Source: Fibrobacter sp.
Lineage (GTDB): Bacteria > Fibrobacterota > Fibrobacteria > Fibrobacterales > Fibrobacteraceae
Direction: 5' to 3'
Length of the DNA: 64,000 bases
NCBI GenBank assembly: GCA_024398965.1
Contig: JAKSIF010000007.1
Location: 62,001-126,000 of the forward strand
Shown: positions 17,586-26,196 of the stretch, piece after piece
How the letters are laid out: each line of letters starts with the position of its first letter
Numbering within the stretch: position 1 is the stretch's first letter
Made by a program: the position numbers and the translations under genes
The notes under the pieces: model-generated
What the model was told of the DNA's origin: nothing
Seen by the model: the letters and a program-made list of their open reading frames with translations, nothing else
Database searches by the model: none

Positions 17586-19781
17586 ATGAAAATCCTTCAG
17601 ATCAACAAGATTTTTAATCGCTTGGGTAAGTTCCAGACAGCCCATCGTCGTGGAATTCTTATTGGGATTATTCTTTTTACTCTGGCTGCCGCTGCCGGCA
17701 TTTTACGTTTTGAGTTCAGTTTTACAAATGATGGCTGGTTTCTGGAAGGGGACCCGGCCAAGGTCAATGCGGAAAAGTTCCGGGAGCATTTTGGAAACGA
17801 CGCCAGCGTTGTGGTTCTGGTAACTGCGCGTGAAGTTGGTAATGTCGCAGAATCCGCGCCAAGTGTCCGTGATTCCGCAATCCTTGAAATGCGGGATACT
17901 CTTTCTCGCTACATGCTGGCGAACATTCCTCTGGCAAAGGAAATCCATTCCATCGAAAACACCGCAGGTACCGAGGCGCTGCTTCACCTGAGTCTAGAAC
18001 GTTACACGGATCCGGCTGATGATGCTGCAAAAATTGGCCGCGCAGTAGCGGACATGTTGAAGCGTCCGGAGTTTAAGTCTGAAAAGTGGGACTTGAACGC
18101 CGGCGGCGAACCCTATCTTGAGGTGGCGAAGAACGATTCCACCATGCCCCAGGCGGCACGTTCCGTAGTTATCGGCGTGTTCATCATGATTTTCTGCCTG
18201 GCCTTTTTCACCCGAAGTAAATTCGGTGTGCTGGTGCCCCTGATGGCCATTGCCTTTGCCATGGCTTCTGTGTTTGGCATTTGCGGCTGGCTGGGCGTTA
18301 AGCCTGACTTTACCTTGTTTACGTTGCCCTTGGTGCTGGGCATGGCCTTAAGCGTAGGCTATTCCATCCACTACATAAACAGTTTCAAGCAAGCATATCA
18401 GCGACTGGAAACCTGCTTTGGCAATCGCCCGAAAAATCGTGATGAAGCCCTGGTGGAAGCGGTAACGGAAACGGGCTGGCCCATCTTCTTTACGGTGGTG
18501 ACTACGGTTGCTTCCATGTTGTCATTTTTGGTTGTGGAAATGCCTGTGATGAAAATCGTGGGCTCCATTTGCGCCGCCATGGTTTTTGCAGTTTACCTGT
18601 ACGTGATTATTCTGGTGCCCATCTTGTTTAGTTATGACGGTAAGGGCAAAAAAGCGGTCGCGAAACTTGCAAACGATGAAGGCCGAATTGAAAAAATCCT
18701 GGTGAAGATAGGTGGCAAGGCTTTGAACATGAAGCTGCCGATTGCCTTGGCTTCTGTTGCCGTTGCCGTAGCCAGCGCCATTGGATGCATGGGGCTGAAG
18801 GTGAATATGGAATATGTGGAAATGTTCGGTACCAAGTTGCCTTTTGTGGAGCGCCTGGTAGAACTGATGGATTCCGAACTGGCCAATGTTTATTCCTACA
18901 ACGTGATGATTGATTTGGGCGATGATTCTGATTCCGCGTCCTTCAAGAATCCCGAAAAATTCGCCGCTTTGGACAGTGCCGTTACGGACTTGTCAAACCT
19001 GCCTCTGACCAAGTTCACCGAAGGAAAGGCCCGTGTGATGGTGGGTGGCGTTACCGACGATTTTAGCACCGCCTACATTCATGTGGAACTGAAGGAGTGG
19101 AATTCCAAGCAGATTGATGTTGATATCGACAGCGCCCAGGCTCTTGTTCGCCATTATTTCCCTAAGGCCGATGTGGGTGTAGAAGGTTATGCCGTGGAAC
19201 AGGCTTCCATGAATAACAAGCTGGTGAAGGGTGAAATCAAGTCCGTGTGCGTATCCTTTGTGATGATAGTCCTGCTTTTGATTGCATCGTTCATGAGCGT
19301 GAAAACGGGATTGATTGGCATGATTCCCAACGTGGCTCCTATTCTCGTGATTGGCGCAGTCATGGGCTACTGCGATTTTAGCATGGACATGATGACCATG
19401 ATGGTGATTCCCATGGCCATCGGTATAGCGGTGGACGATACCATCCACTTTGTCAATCATTCCAAGCTTTGCTTTGAACGATGCGGTAACTATCGCGAAT
19501 CTGTTCTTGCCACCTTCAGGGACGTGGGCAAGAGCATGGTGAGCACCACCATTATTCTTTGCATGATGTTCCTTGCCTACATGGTAAGCCCTGTGACCAT
19601 CTTCTTTAGGGTGGGGCTTATGGCAAGCATTGGCCTTGTGACTGCCCTGGTGGCGGACTTTACCATTACGCCGGTGCTGATCGTGCTGACAAAACCCTTC
19701 GGTAAAGGTTTTAAAAATCAAAAATCGGCTGGATTACTCCAACCGATTATATTGCAAAATTTGTGCCAAGAATTGAAGTGA
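17586..19781 (+). CDS. RND-superfamily exporter (MMPL/COG1033 type)
   Basis: The 731-residue membrane protein has an N-terminal helix, an extracytoplasmic loop, a bundle of about five helices around residues 200-350 (including VFGICGWLGVKPDFTLFTLPLVLGMALSVGYSIHYINSF), a second loop and another bundle near the end with MMVIPMAIGIAVDDTIHFVNHSK. The aspartates in that last motif resemble the proton-relay residues of RND pumps. It is of the shorter COG1033/HpnN-like kind that moves lipids or hydrophobic solutes, not the tripartite AcrB kind. No adaptor or outer-membrane channel gene is adjacent. The substrate is unknown. Confidence 0.85.
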   Translation: MKILQINKIFNRLGKFQTAHRRGILIGIILFTLAAAAGILRFEFSFTNDGWFLEGDPAKVNAEKFREHFGNDASVVVLVTAREVGNVAESAPSVRDSAILEMRDTLSRYMLANIPLAKEIHSIENTAGTEALLHLSLERYTDPADDAAKIGRAVADMLKRPEFKSEKWDLNAGGEPYLEVAKNDSTMPQAARSVVIGVFIMIFCLAFFTRSKFGVLVPLMAIAFAMASVFGICGWLGVKPDFTLFTLPLVLGMALSVGYSIHYINSFKQAYQRLETCFGNRPKNRDEALVEAVTETGWPIFFTVVTTVASMLSFLVVEMPVMKIVGSICAAMVFAVYLYVIILVPILFSYDGKGKKAVAKLANDEGRIEKILVKIGGKALNMKLPIALASVAVAVASAIGCMGLKVNMEYVEMFGTKLPFVERLVELMDSELANVYSYNVMIDLGDDSDSASFKNPEKFAALDSAVTDLSNLPLTKFTEGKARVMVGGVTDDFSTAYIHVELKEWNSKQIDVDIDSAQALVRHYFPKADVGVEGYAVEQASMNNKLVKGEIKSVCVSFVMIVLLLIASFMSVKTGLIGMIPNVAPILVIGAVMGYCDFSMDMMTMMVIPMAIGIAVDDTIHFVNHSKLCFERCGNYRESVLATFRDVGKSMVSTTIILCMMFLAYMVSPVTIFFRVGLMASIGLVTALVADFTITPVLIVLTKPFGKGFKNQKSAGLLQPIILQNLCQELK

Positions 19782-19784
19782 AAG

Positions 19785-20411
19785 CTAGTTGCAGTTATCC
19801 GGGATATCCAGGGTGTAGGAACCGTCTGCTTTGAAAAGGGTGTCGGGGACGCAAGATGGCTCCTCGAAAGCGTCGTTGCCGGCGGGTACTTCGTAGTCAA
19901 GGTCTTTTTGCTTACATTTCTTGATAGCCTGTTCCTTTGTCCTCGCGATTGCGATAGAATCGGACACTGTATATGAACCGAATGCGACTTCTTTGATGTA
20001 ATCATCTTCGCAAACCACGTACGCACCATTGGCTGTATCAGCGCTTTGGGTCATTTGGTTACACATGTCTTCCATGGTCATTTTTGTATAAGGTTCCATG
20101 CCGACGAAAACAGTTACTGTGATGCTGTCGTTTTTGATGAGGTTGCGGTATATGGCCTTGATTTCAAATCCTGATTGAAATTCAATGGAGGATTCAATGA
20201 CTTCATTTCCTTTTTCATAAACGGAACATTGGAATCCATTGATGGAATCGCCTTTGGCAACTGAATAAATTTCACTTCCGTAACCTGCAGGATTGTTTGC
20301 CCAGCGCTCGGGGAAAACGCCGCTGGTTTCATCGGCATCGGTGCCGCTGGAACAGGCGTTGATTAATGCGATGGCGAATGCGCTAACCCAAATAAACTTT
20401 GACTTGATCAT
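19785..20411 (-). CDS. Hypothetical lipoprotein
   Basis: The 208-residue product starts MIKSKFIWVSAFAIALINACSSG, a lipoprotein signal with lipidated Cys about residue 20. The mature part has several cysteines (QCSVYEK, DMCNQMT, VVCEDD, PDNCN) and a short VSDSIAIARTKEQAIKKCKQ stretch, but no family I recognise. AGGAGG lies 11 bases before ATG 20411 and 5 bases before a TTG at 20417, so the true start may be the TTG (two residues longer). It is convergent with the RND exporter gene and separated from cobW upstream by a terminator. Confidence 0.7.
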   Translation of the reverse strand: MIKSKFIWVSAFAIALINACSSGTDADETSGVFPERWANNPAGYGSEIYSVAKGDSINGFQCSVYEKGNEVIESSIEFQSGFEIKAIYRNLIKNDSITVTVFVGMEPYTKMTMEDMCNQMTQSADTANGAYVVCEDDYIKEVAFGSYTVSDSIAIARTKEQAIKKCKQKDLDYEVPAGNDAFEEPSCVPDTLFKADGSYTLDIPDNCN

Positions 20412-20454
20412 AGTCAAATAAACCTCCTAATTTCTGTATGCAAAAAAAATAGAA

Positions 20455-20487
20455 AAAAGTCCTGCGATTTGGCTCGCAGGGCTTTTT
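20455..20487 (-). terminator. Terminator downstream of the CobW-family gene
   Basis: The stem AAAAAG-CCTGCGA / TCGCAGG-CTTTTT is followed on the minus strand by further T-rich sequence. It is symmetrical but only the minus transcript needs it. Confidence 0.8.
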
Positions 20488-20506
20488 GTTGAACTAAGTC
20501 TGTTAA

Positions 20507-21850
20507 TTACTTGTCCAGACAATCGTCCAGGACAGCGATAATCTTTTTCTTTTCCATATGCTGGCCGATGAAGACGAGGCGAATGATACGGTCTCCGTAT
20601 TCATCGTCCCAAACCTTCTTCAGGTCAGGATTCTGGGCAAGAATGTATTCCTGAGTTTCCTTGCTTTCGGCAGCGAACCAGCGGCCGAAATTCTGGGCGG
20701 TAGCCTGCTTGCCAGCCTGTTCGAACAGGTAGCTTTCGGTACGTTCGTCTGAGAACCACAGGAGACCCTTGGTGCGGATGATTGCGTTAGGATAGTCATC
20801 CAGGAATGCTTCGAACTTCTTGCGATCGAAGGGACGGCGGCGTTCATACACGAAGGTAGAAATGCCGTATTCGTCACCATGGGGATGATCCTTGTCGTGA
20901 TGATGACCGCAGTGGCAAACGCCGTGTTCGTGATCGCAGTGGCTGTGGTCTTCGTCATCGTGATGGTGATGATGCTCGTGATCATCGTCGTCGTCATCAT
21001 CGTGGTGATGGTGGCAAACGCCATGTTCATTGTCGCAATCGCTGTGGTCTTCGTCGTCATGATGGTGGTGATGTTCGTGTTCGTCTTCATCGTCATCATC
21101 ATCGTGGTCATCGTCGATCTTGTTCAGTTCGATGGCCCAGGCGGCACCTTCAGCAACCTTGTCGAAGTCAAACTGCTTGGTGTCCAGGATTTCCTTCATT
21201 TCCACCTTGCCGAAGTTGGTCTCGATCATCTTGGCGGTGGGCTGCAGGGCCTTCACCACAGCCTTCACATGTTCCAGGTCATTCTTTGCAAGGCTGTCCA
21301 CCTTGTTCAGGATGATGGTGTTGCAGAATTCGATCTGCTGGATCAGCAGGTTTGCAATGTCGGTTTCTTCCAGGTCCTTCTGGAGAAGCTTGTCGCCACC
21401 GGCGAATTCGTCGGCCAAACGGCAAACGTCCACCACTGCGGTTACGCTGTCCAGATGGCAGGGGAGAGGTTCGCCATTCTTGCTCTGGAGCTGGGAACCG
21501 GCCATGCAAATGGTCTGTGCGATAGGTACGGGTTCGCAAATGCCGCTGGCTTCAATAAGGATGTAGTCGAACTTGCCGGTTTCAAGAATTTCGGCAATCT
21601 GTTCCAGCATGTCCTGCTTCAGGGAGCAGCAAATGCAACCGTTGGAAAGGGGCACCAACTTGCCGGAATCTTCCTTGGTGATGTTTCCGCCCTTTTCGAT
21701 AAGGGTCTGGTCAATATTGACTTCGCCAATATCGTTGACGATAACAGCTACGTGATAGCCTTCCTGATTGTTAAGAACGTAGTTGAGGAGAGTAGTTTTA
21801 CCGGCTCCTAAGTAACCGGTGAGCACTGTAATAGGTACTGATTTTTTCAT
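20507..21850 (-). CDS. CobW/COG0523 G3E GTPase with His/Asp-rich metal-binding insert
   Basis: The 447-residue protein is a G3E-family metallochaperone GTPase. It has the P-loop GYLGAGKTTLLNYVL near residue 12, the CxCC metal site NGCICCSLKQDM near residue 70, IEASGICEP and NKVDSL as G motifs, and a C-terminal CobW_C domain (FERRRPFD-like YERRRPFDRKKFEAFL, RTKGLLW). Between them, about residues 250-325, lies an extreme His/Asp/Glu tract with two copies of a segment EHHHHHDDEDHSxCDxEHGVCH. The family delivers zinc, cobalt or other metals to client enzymes. The tract suggests metal storage or buffering. No obvious Zur box was seen upstream. Confidence 0.9.
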   Translation of the reverse strand: MKKSVPITVLTGYLGAGKTTLLNYVLNNQEGYHVAVIVNDIGEVNIDQTLIEKGGNITKEDSGKLVPLSNGCICCSLKQDMLEQIAEILETGKFDYILIEASGICEPVPIAQTICMAGSQLQSKNGEPLPCHLDSVTAVVDVCRLADEFAGGDKLLQKDLEETDIANLLIQQIEFCNTIILNKVDSLAKNDLEHVKAVVKALQPTAKMIETNFGKVEMKEILDTKQFDFDKVAEGAAWAIELNKIDDDHDDDDDEDEHEHHHHHDDEDHSDCDNEHGVCHHHHDDDDDDDHEHHHHHDDEDHSHCDHEHGVCHCGHHHDKDHPHGDEYGISTFVYERRRPFDRKKFEAFLDDYPNAIIRTKGLLWFSDERTESYLFEQAGKQATAQNFGRWFAAESKETQEYILAQNPDLKKVWDDEYGDRIIRLVFIGQHMEKKKIIAVLDDCLDK

Positions 21851-21929
21851 GGTCGATAATCTAGCAATTTATTCATTTCTAGGCTAGAGCAGACTGTTTG
21901 GGGTGTTTTCATTTTTGTATTTTAGGGGC

Positions 21930-23105
21930 ATGAACTTGAATTTTGTAATCTTTTTAAGCATAGTTCTCGTTGTTCTTTTGCTTTGCATGTTCGTGGTGAA
22001 TCCTATTGCCCGAAAAATTGCAGAAAAGACTCCCAACAAGTTTGACGATCTCCTTGTAGAAAAACGGTTCTTTTCTAGGGCTTTGCAGCTTGTTCCTGCA
22101 ACGATTTTTAGCGCGGCCTTTGCCCGCTTTGTAGAACAGCAGTCCCTTGTGTACGATATTTGTACCCGTGTTTCTGCAGTATGGTTTGCCCTGATTGCCT
22201 TTGCTGCGGGAAGTTCCTTCTTTGATGTGGTCGAAACCTTGAACGACCAGAACCAAAGACGAAAGAACAAGTCTTTCCACGGAACATTCCAGGCGGTTAA
22301 ACTGATTTTGTTCTGCGTTTGTGCCATTGTTGTCATATCGCAGGTCATTGGCAAGAGCCCCGTATTTATACTCTCTGCTATGGGTGCCGCCGCAACCATC
22401 TTGATGTTGATCTTTAGGGATTCCATTCTGGGCGTAGTTTCGGGTATCCAGATTAATTTGTCTGACTTGCTCCGCAAAGGGGATTGGATTGAGATTGAAC
22501 GTCACCATACTGATGGTACGGTCATCGACATTACGCTTACCTCTGTGAAAATCCGTAACTGGGACAAGACCATCTCGGTAATTCCTGCTTATGACCTCAT
22601 TACCAACAGTTTCAAGAACTGGCGCGGAATGGAAGAATCCGGCGGTCGTCGCATTAAGCGTTCGCTCTTCATTGACCAGCAGAGCATCCGCTTCTTGACA
22701 GAAGAAGAAATCGAACGATTGTCTAAGATTGAAATCTTGAAACCCTACATGGATGAAAAGCGCGTAGAGTTGGCTTCGGAATTTACCGCCAAGTATGGCG
22801 AAGGTGCTGTGCCTACGGAGCTGGACATGGTGAACAGTCGCCACATGACTAACATCGGAACTTTCCGCGCCTATTGTACCGCTTATTTGCGCTCTCTAAA
22901 AAATGTGGCGCAGGACATGACCTTGATGACACGCCAGCTGGCGCCAACTCCTGAAGGCTTGCCTCTTGAAATTTATGCATTCGCCAATGTGACCCAGTGG
23001 GTGGCCTATGAAACAATTCAGGCGGATATCTTTGACCACCTGATTGCAGTGCTTCCGGAATTTGGCCTTAGTTTGTTCCAATACGTGGCTTGGACGCGGA
23101 AGTAG
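21930..23105 (+). CDS. MscS-family mechanosensitive ion channel (YbdG-like)
   Basis: The 391-residue protein has about five transmembrane helices and an MscS core. The pore-lining helix region is FILSAMGAAATILMLIFRDSILGVVSGIQI, followed by the beta domain DLLRKGDWIEIERHHTDGTVIDITLTSVKIRNWDKTISVIPAYDLITNSFKNW, typical of the YbdG/MscM branch. It would release solutes from the cytoplasm on osmotic downshock. The start is taken as ATG 21930; a GTG nine codons earlier is possible. A TATTTT box ends six bases before this ATG. It is divergent from the CobW gene. Confidence 0.9.
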   Translation: MNLNFVIFLSIVLVVLLLCMFVVNPIARKIAEKTPNKFDDLLVEKRFFSRALQLVPATIFSAAFARFVEQQSLVYDICTRVSAVWFALIAFAAGSSFFDVVETLNDQNQRRKNKSFHGTFQAVKLILFCVCAIVVISQVIGKSPVFILSAMGAAATILMLIFRDSILGVVSGIQINLSDLLRKGDWIEIERHHTDGTVIDITLTSVKIRNWDKTISVIPAYDLITNSFKNWRGMEESGGRRIKRSLFIDQQSIRFLTEEEIERLSKIEILKPYMDEKRVELASEFTAKYGEGAVPTELDMVNSRHMTNIGTFRAYCTAYLRSLKNVAQDMTLMTRQLAPTPEGLPLEIYAFANVTQWVAYETIQADIFDHLIAVLPEFGLSLFQYVAWTRK

Positions 23106-23255
23106 TTGCCACATTTGCAGAGCATTTTTCTTTTCCAACGGGCTGAAATTGTCTCCTATGATTCCTGTCACGGGCAAGAACCTGTAAATTAAGTTATACT
23201 TGAAATGTTGATGCATGGTGCGAGTATGTAAACCTGGCCCCAGGGAGTAGATTCG

Positions 23256-24533
23256 ATGAATGGGAAAATTTTTGGAAATAGTCTGGTTAAGGCGGGCTTT
23301 GTAGCTTTTGCTTTGGCTTTGGGCCTTGCCGCATGTGGCGACGGCGAATCTTCAAACGGACCGACTAATAACCATGAGGACACAAACATTTCTTTTGTTG
23401 GTTCTGAAGATGATTTGCCCAGTTGTACAGAAAGCAGGGATGGTTTCGTAAACTTTATAGACGGGACGAAGGAAGGCTTTGTTTGCAAGGATCGTAAGTG
23501 GGTTCATTACGATATGATTGCTGACGTTGAAGAAAATCTGCCTGGCTGTACTGGCTCAAGAGAAGGCCTGTCAGCTTACCTTTATGAAGAAGACCGCGAG
23601 TTGAATTGCGTGGAAGGCTCCTGGGATGTTGTTGGCGAGGTTGCAAGCTCCTCTTCCAGTGTCATCCTGAGCGATAGCGAAGGATCTAGCAGTTCTTCTG
23701 CAAAGAGTAGCAGCTCTGTAGCCTCTTCAAGTTCCGTAACATCCTCTTCTTCTGTCGCAAGTAGTTCTTCTTCGAGTGTCATCCCGGGCACCGACCCGGG
23801 ATCTTCTTCCTCTTCCAGCGTCATTCAGAGTTCGTCGAGCGAAGGAACTAGCATCAAGGATGGAAGTAAATACGATGCGTCGGCAAATACCTTGACCGAC
23901 CTCCGCGACAACAAAATCTACAAGACCGTCACCATCGGCACCCAGACATGGATGGCCGAGAACCTGAACTACGCATACACTGGCGTGAAGTACAAATACA
24001 TCAGTTACACTTCCGATTCCACCAGTTGGTGCTACGAAAACAAGGCTTCCAACTGCGACAAGTACGGTCGCCTTTATACCTGGAGTGCAGTGATGGATAG
24101 TGCTGCCCAGTTCAATGTAAATGCGGGAACCAAGTGTGGCTATGGCAAGACCTGTACCCCCAATAGCCCCCACCGCGGCATTTGCCCCGAAGGCTGGCAT
24201 GTGCCCACGGACGAGGAGTACAGTACTCTGTACACCTACATCGGAGGTTCCGACACCGCTGGTTCGTTGTTGAAATCCACCAGTGGCTGGGATGATTATT
24301 ACGGCAAGAGCGGTAACGGTACCGACAAGTATGGCTTCTCGGTGCTCCCCGCCGGAAGCAGGAGCGAACATGGCAGTTTCAGCTATGAGGGCTGCTACGC
24401 CCTCTTGTGGTCTGCTTCTGAGAAATTTAGCAGCTACGCGTGGTACCAGTACTTCGGCTACGATTACGACTACGCAGGCCAGTACAACATCTACAAGGAC
24501 AACGGTCGAAGTTTGCGTTGCCTCAAGGACTAA
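23256..24533 (+). CDS. Lipoprotein with FISUMP domain and long serine linker
   Basis: The 425-residue product has a lipoprotein signal ending GLAACGDG (Cys about residue 26). Two short cysteine-containing repeats follow (LPSCTESRDGFVNFIDGTKEGFVC and LPGCTGSREGLSAYLYEEDRELNC). A serine-rich linker of about 70 residues and one C-terminal FISUMP domain (TIGR02145: IYKTVTIGTQTWMAENLNYAYTG, SWCYENKASNCDKYGRLYTW, GICPEGWHVPT, SLRCLKD) complete it. AGGGAG precedes ATG 23256 by eight bases. Three linker segments derive from dispersed repeat DNA (23659-23690, 23775-23804, 23819-23848). The domain is expected on the cell surface; its function is unknown. Confidence 0.88.
   Translation: MNGKIFGNSLVKAGFVAFALALGLAACGDGESSNGPTNNHEDTNISFVGSEDDLPSCTESRDGFVNFIDGTKEGFVCKDRKWVHYDMIADVEENLPGCTGSREGLSAYLYEEDRELNCVEGSWDVVGEVASSSSSVILSDSEGSSSSSAKSSSSVASSSSVTSSSSVASSSSSSVIPGTDPGSSSSSSVIQSSSSEGTSIKDGSKYDASANTLTDLRDNKIYKTVTIGTQTWMAENLNYAYTGVKYKYISYTSDSTSWCYENKASNCDKYGRLYTWSAVMDSAAQFNVNAGTKCGYGKTCTPNSPHRGICPEGWHVPTDEEYSTLYTYIGGSDTAGSLLKSTSGWDDYYGKSGNGTDKYGFSVLPAGSRSEHGSFSYEGCYALLWSASEKFSSYAWYQYFGYDYDYAGQYNIYKDNGRSLRCLKD
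23659..23690 (+). repeat. Dispersed repeat copy inside a FISUMP linker
   Basis: The DNA begins GTGTCATCCTGAGCG and ends GCGAAGGATCTAGC, matching the ends of the repeat in the UvrA paralogue gene. Here it is read as SVILSDSEGSS. Confidence 0.65.
23775..23804 (+). repeat. Second type of dispersed repeat inside the same linker
   Basis: After GTCAT the segment holds the perfect inverted repeat CCCGGG-CACCGA-CCCGGG followed by ATCT. It is read as SVIPGTDPGSS. Confidence 0.5.
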
Positions 24534-24550
24534 AGCGATGGTGACCTTTG

Positions 24551-24692
24551 ATCACTTAGTGCTTTAGCACTTATGTGATTCATGGCCCCCTTTAGGGGGA
24601 TGTTGCGCAGACAAACATGTTTGTCTGCATAACCGAGCCTGAGCGTAGGCGCTTTAGCACCCTCGAATTAGGCATTGCGTAAGCCAAGCCTA
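24551..24692. repeat. Chain of four intergenic hairpins
   Basis: After the FISUMP gene come four inverted repeats: ATCAC...GTGAT with inner AGTGC/GCACT (24551-24579), CCCCC-TTTA-GGGGG near 24586-24599, the perfect 22-base palindrome with arms GCAGACAAACA (24607-24628), and TTAGGC...GCCTAA (24667-24692). None has a clear T tract. They may act as transcription or mRNA-end structures. Confidence 0.55.
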
Positions 24693-24732
24693 ATAGCGGC
24701 CTAGGCTAGGTGAACGAAGTATTTCCTGTCTA

Positions 24733-24761
24733 TTGACATATCCGTCAAATAGATTTATATT
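24733..24761 (+). promoter_or_regulatory. Consensus-like promoter TTGACA-N17-TATATT and long leader
   Basis: TTGACA (24733-24738) and TATATT (24756-24761) are exactly 17 bases apart. Transcription from about 24768 would give an untranslated leader of about 330 bases before the Rpn-type gene at 25102. The leader includes the hairpin TCGGTA-GATAA-TACCGA near 24943-24959; I see no known riboswitch or gene in it. Confidence 0.6.
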
Positions 24762-25101
24762 CTCCTTGACATTCGATAATCCGTCTGATAGTGGTGTGAA
24801 GTTTTTGCAGACACGCTGGCTTCCGAGTCCCAGGGCGGCAGTTGCATCGTTTGGCATTAGCGGTAAAAAAAGCAGGATTTGGGTCGGTGAGTAACGCGGC
24901 TGACTAGGGGAGTGGGCCTCCGCCTGCGAAATGCCAAGCACATCCTCGGTAGATAATACCGAATTTCACAAAAAATGTTGTTATGCCAATGCACGTTATG
25001 CGTGTATTGGTTCTGCGTATCGTTCCTAGAAATCGCATCAGGTTTCTGGGTGTGATATGTTGTCTTAAATCCTTAAAATTTCAAACCCTAATGAGGTAAA
25101 A

Positions 25102-26118
25102 ATGAATAGAAACCAGTATGCAAAAATGATGCAGGATATTCACGAAACCCGCATCGCTGGTGGCGACGTCGCCGCCTGTATTACCAAATATCGTGAAATG
25201 TACAAGTATGTTTATGTCTATAACGATTCGTGCTTCAAGAAAATTTTTGGAGCCATTGAAAACAGGGGGCTGGCCGCCAGTTTCCTGAATGCAATCCTTA
25301 ATCTGGAAGGCCCTAGGTGCATCGGCAAGTTGGATTTTATCGATCCTTCTGTTCCTGGCGGACCTTTCGTTAAGTCGGTGACTTCGGACCTTGTTGCAGA
25401 AGATCCCGACAAGAACCGCATTGTTATCGAGGTTCAGCACAAGGGAAATTCGACCTTCAAGGATCGCCTTGTTTTCTACACGGCCTGCCACACTTTGCAG
25501 AGCAAGGTTCCTGGAGACACCTTTACCCTGCGCCATGTGGATTACATTGCCCTCCAGATGTTCGATGCGTATTCCGATAGCGAAGACTATAAGCATGTTG
25601 TGCAGTTGAAGGATCAGCATAATGTACTGTACCACGGAAAGAACGTATTGACCATTGTGGAAATCGAGAAGTTCCTGAATGGGAATTACGATACTGACGA
25701 CAGTCGCTTGGCAGATTGGCTCCGCGCTATCGATCTGGTGAATAACGAGTTCAATGGTGAGGTCAAAAATCGGTATTTGGTGGACTTGCAAAACGCCGCG
25801 AAGTTGAGTAATTTTGATATGGATTACTTGCTGACGGAGGCAAAGAACATGTCTGACCACGCTTATGAACTGTCTGTTGAACGTGACGAAGCTCGCCTTG
25901 AAGGCATTGCCGAAGGACGTGCAGAAGGCATTGCCGAAGGTCGAGCAGAGGGCCGTGCAGAAGGTCGTGCGGAAGGTCGTGCAGATGGTCTTGCTGAAGC
26001 TAAGCGTTCCGCTGTAATCAAGGCCCTGAAACGCGGCAAGCTTACGGTAGATGAAATCGCCGAAGATAACGATCTGCCTCTTGAAGAAGTTCTTAAGATT
26101 CAGAAGGAACAGCCTTAA
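25102..26118 (+). CDS. Rpn/PD-(D/E)XK nuclease transposase-family protein
   Basis: The 338-residue protein matches the PDDEXK_2/Rpn family (PF12784): YNDSCFKKIFGAIENRGLAASFLNAILN, the aspartate in GKLDFIDPS, and RIVIEVQHKGNSTFKDRLVFYTACHT carrying the E-x-Q variant of the nuclease core. Rpn proteins promote RecA-independent recombination. The C-terminal part (residues about 265-300) is a run of EGRAEG/EGIAEG repeats forming a predicted helix, a hallmark of the family, then a short helix-turn-helix-like end (KRGKLTVDEIAEDNDLPLEEVLKIQ). GAGG stands about six bases before the ATG. It belongs to a multi-copy, mobile-like family but no terminal repeats or target duplication were seen. Confidence 0.88.
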   Translation: MNRNQYAKMMQDIHETRIAGGDVAACITKYREMYKYVYVYNDSCFKKIFGAIENRGLAASFLNAILNLEGPRCIGKLDFIDPSVPGGPFVKSVTSDLVAEDPDKNRIVIEVQHKGNSTFKDRLVFYTACHTLQSKVPGDTFTLRHVDYIALQMFDAYSDSEDYKHVVQLKDQHNVLYHGKNVLTIVEIEKFLNGNYDTDDSRLADWLRAIDLVNNEFNGEVKNRYLVDLQNAAKLSNFDMDYLLTEAKNMSDHAYELSVERDEARLEGIAEGRAEGIAEGRAEGRAEGRAEGRADGLAEAKRSAVIKALKRGKLTVDEIAEDNDLPLEEVLKIQKEQP

Positions 26119-26165
26119 GATATCTTGAGAAAATCTTTATCTTAGTAACGACTTGAAAGTTGTAG

Positions 26166-26196
26166 TTCTAGCTGAGAAATCGGCTAGAATTTTTTA
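26166..26196 (+). terminator. Terminator after the Rpn-type gene
   Basis: TTCTAGC and GCTAGAA flank a 10-base loop and are followed by TTTTTT. Confidence 0.8.

Noticed and set aside
24690-24941. 83-codon minus-strand frame in the Rpn leader region
   Set aside because: No start signal or family features, and it is antisense to a strong promoter and probable leader.
25900-26000. Short tandem DNA repeats that could suggest a CRISPR-like array
   Set aside because: They encode the EGRAEG repeats typical of Rpn-family proteins and have no spacers.
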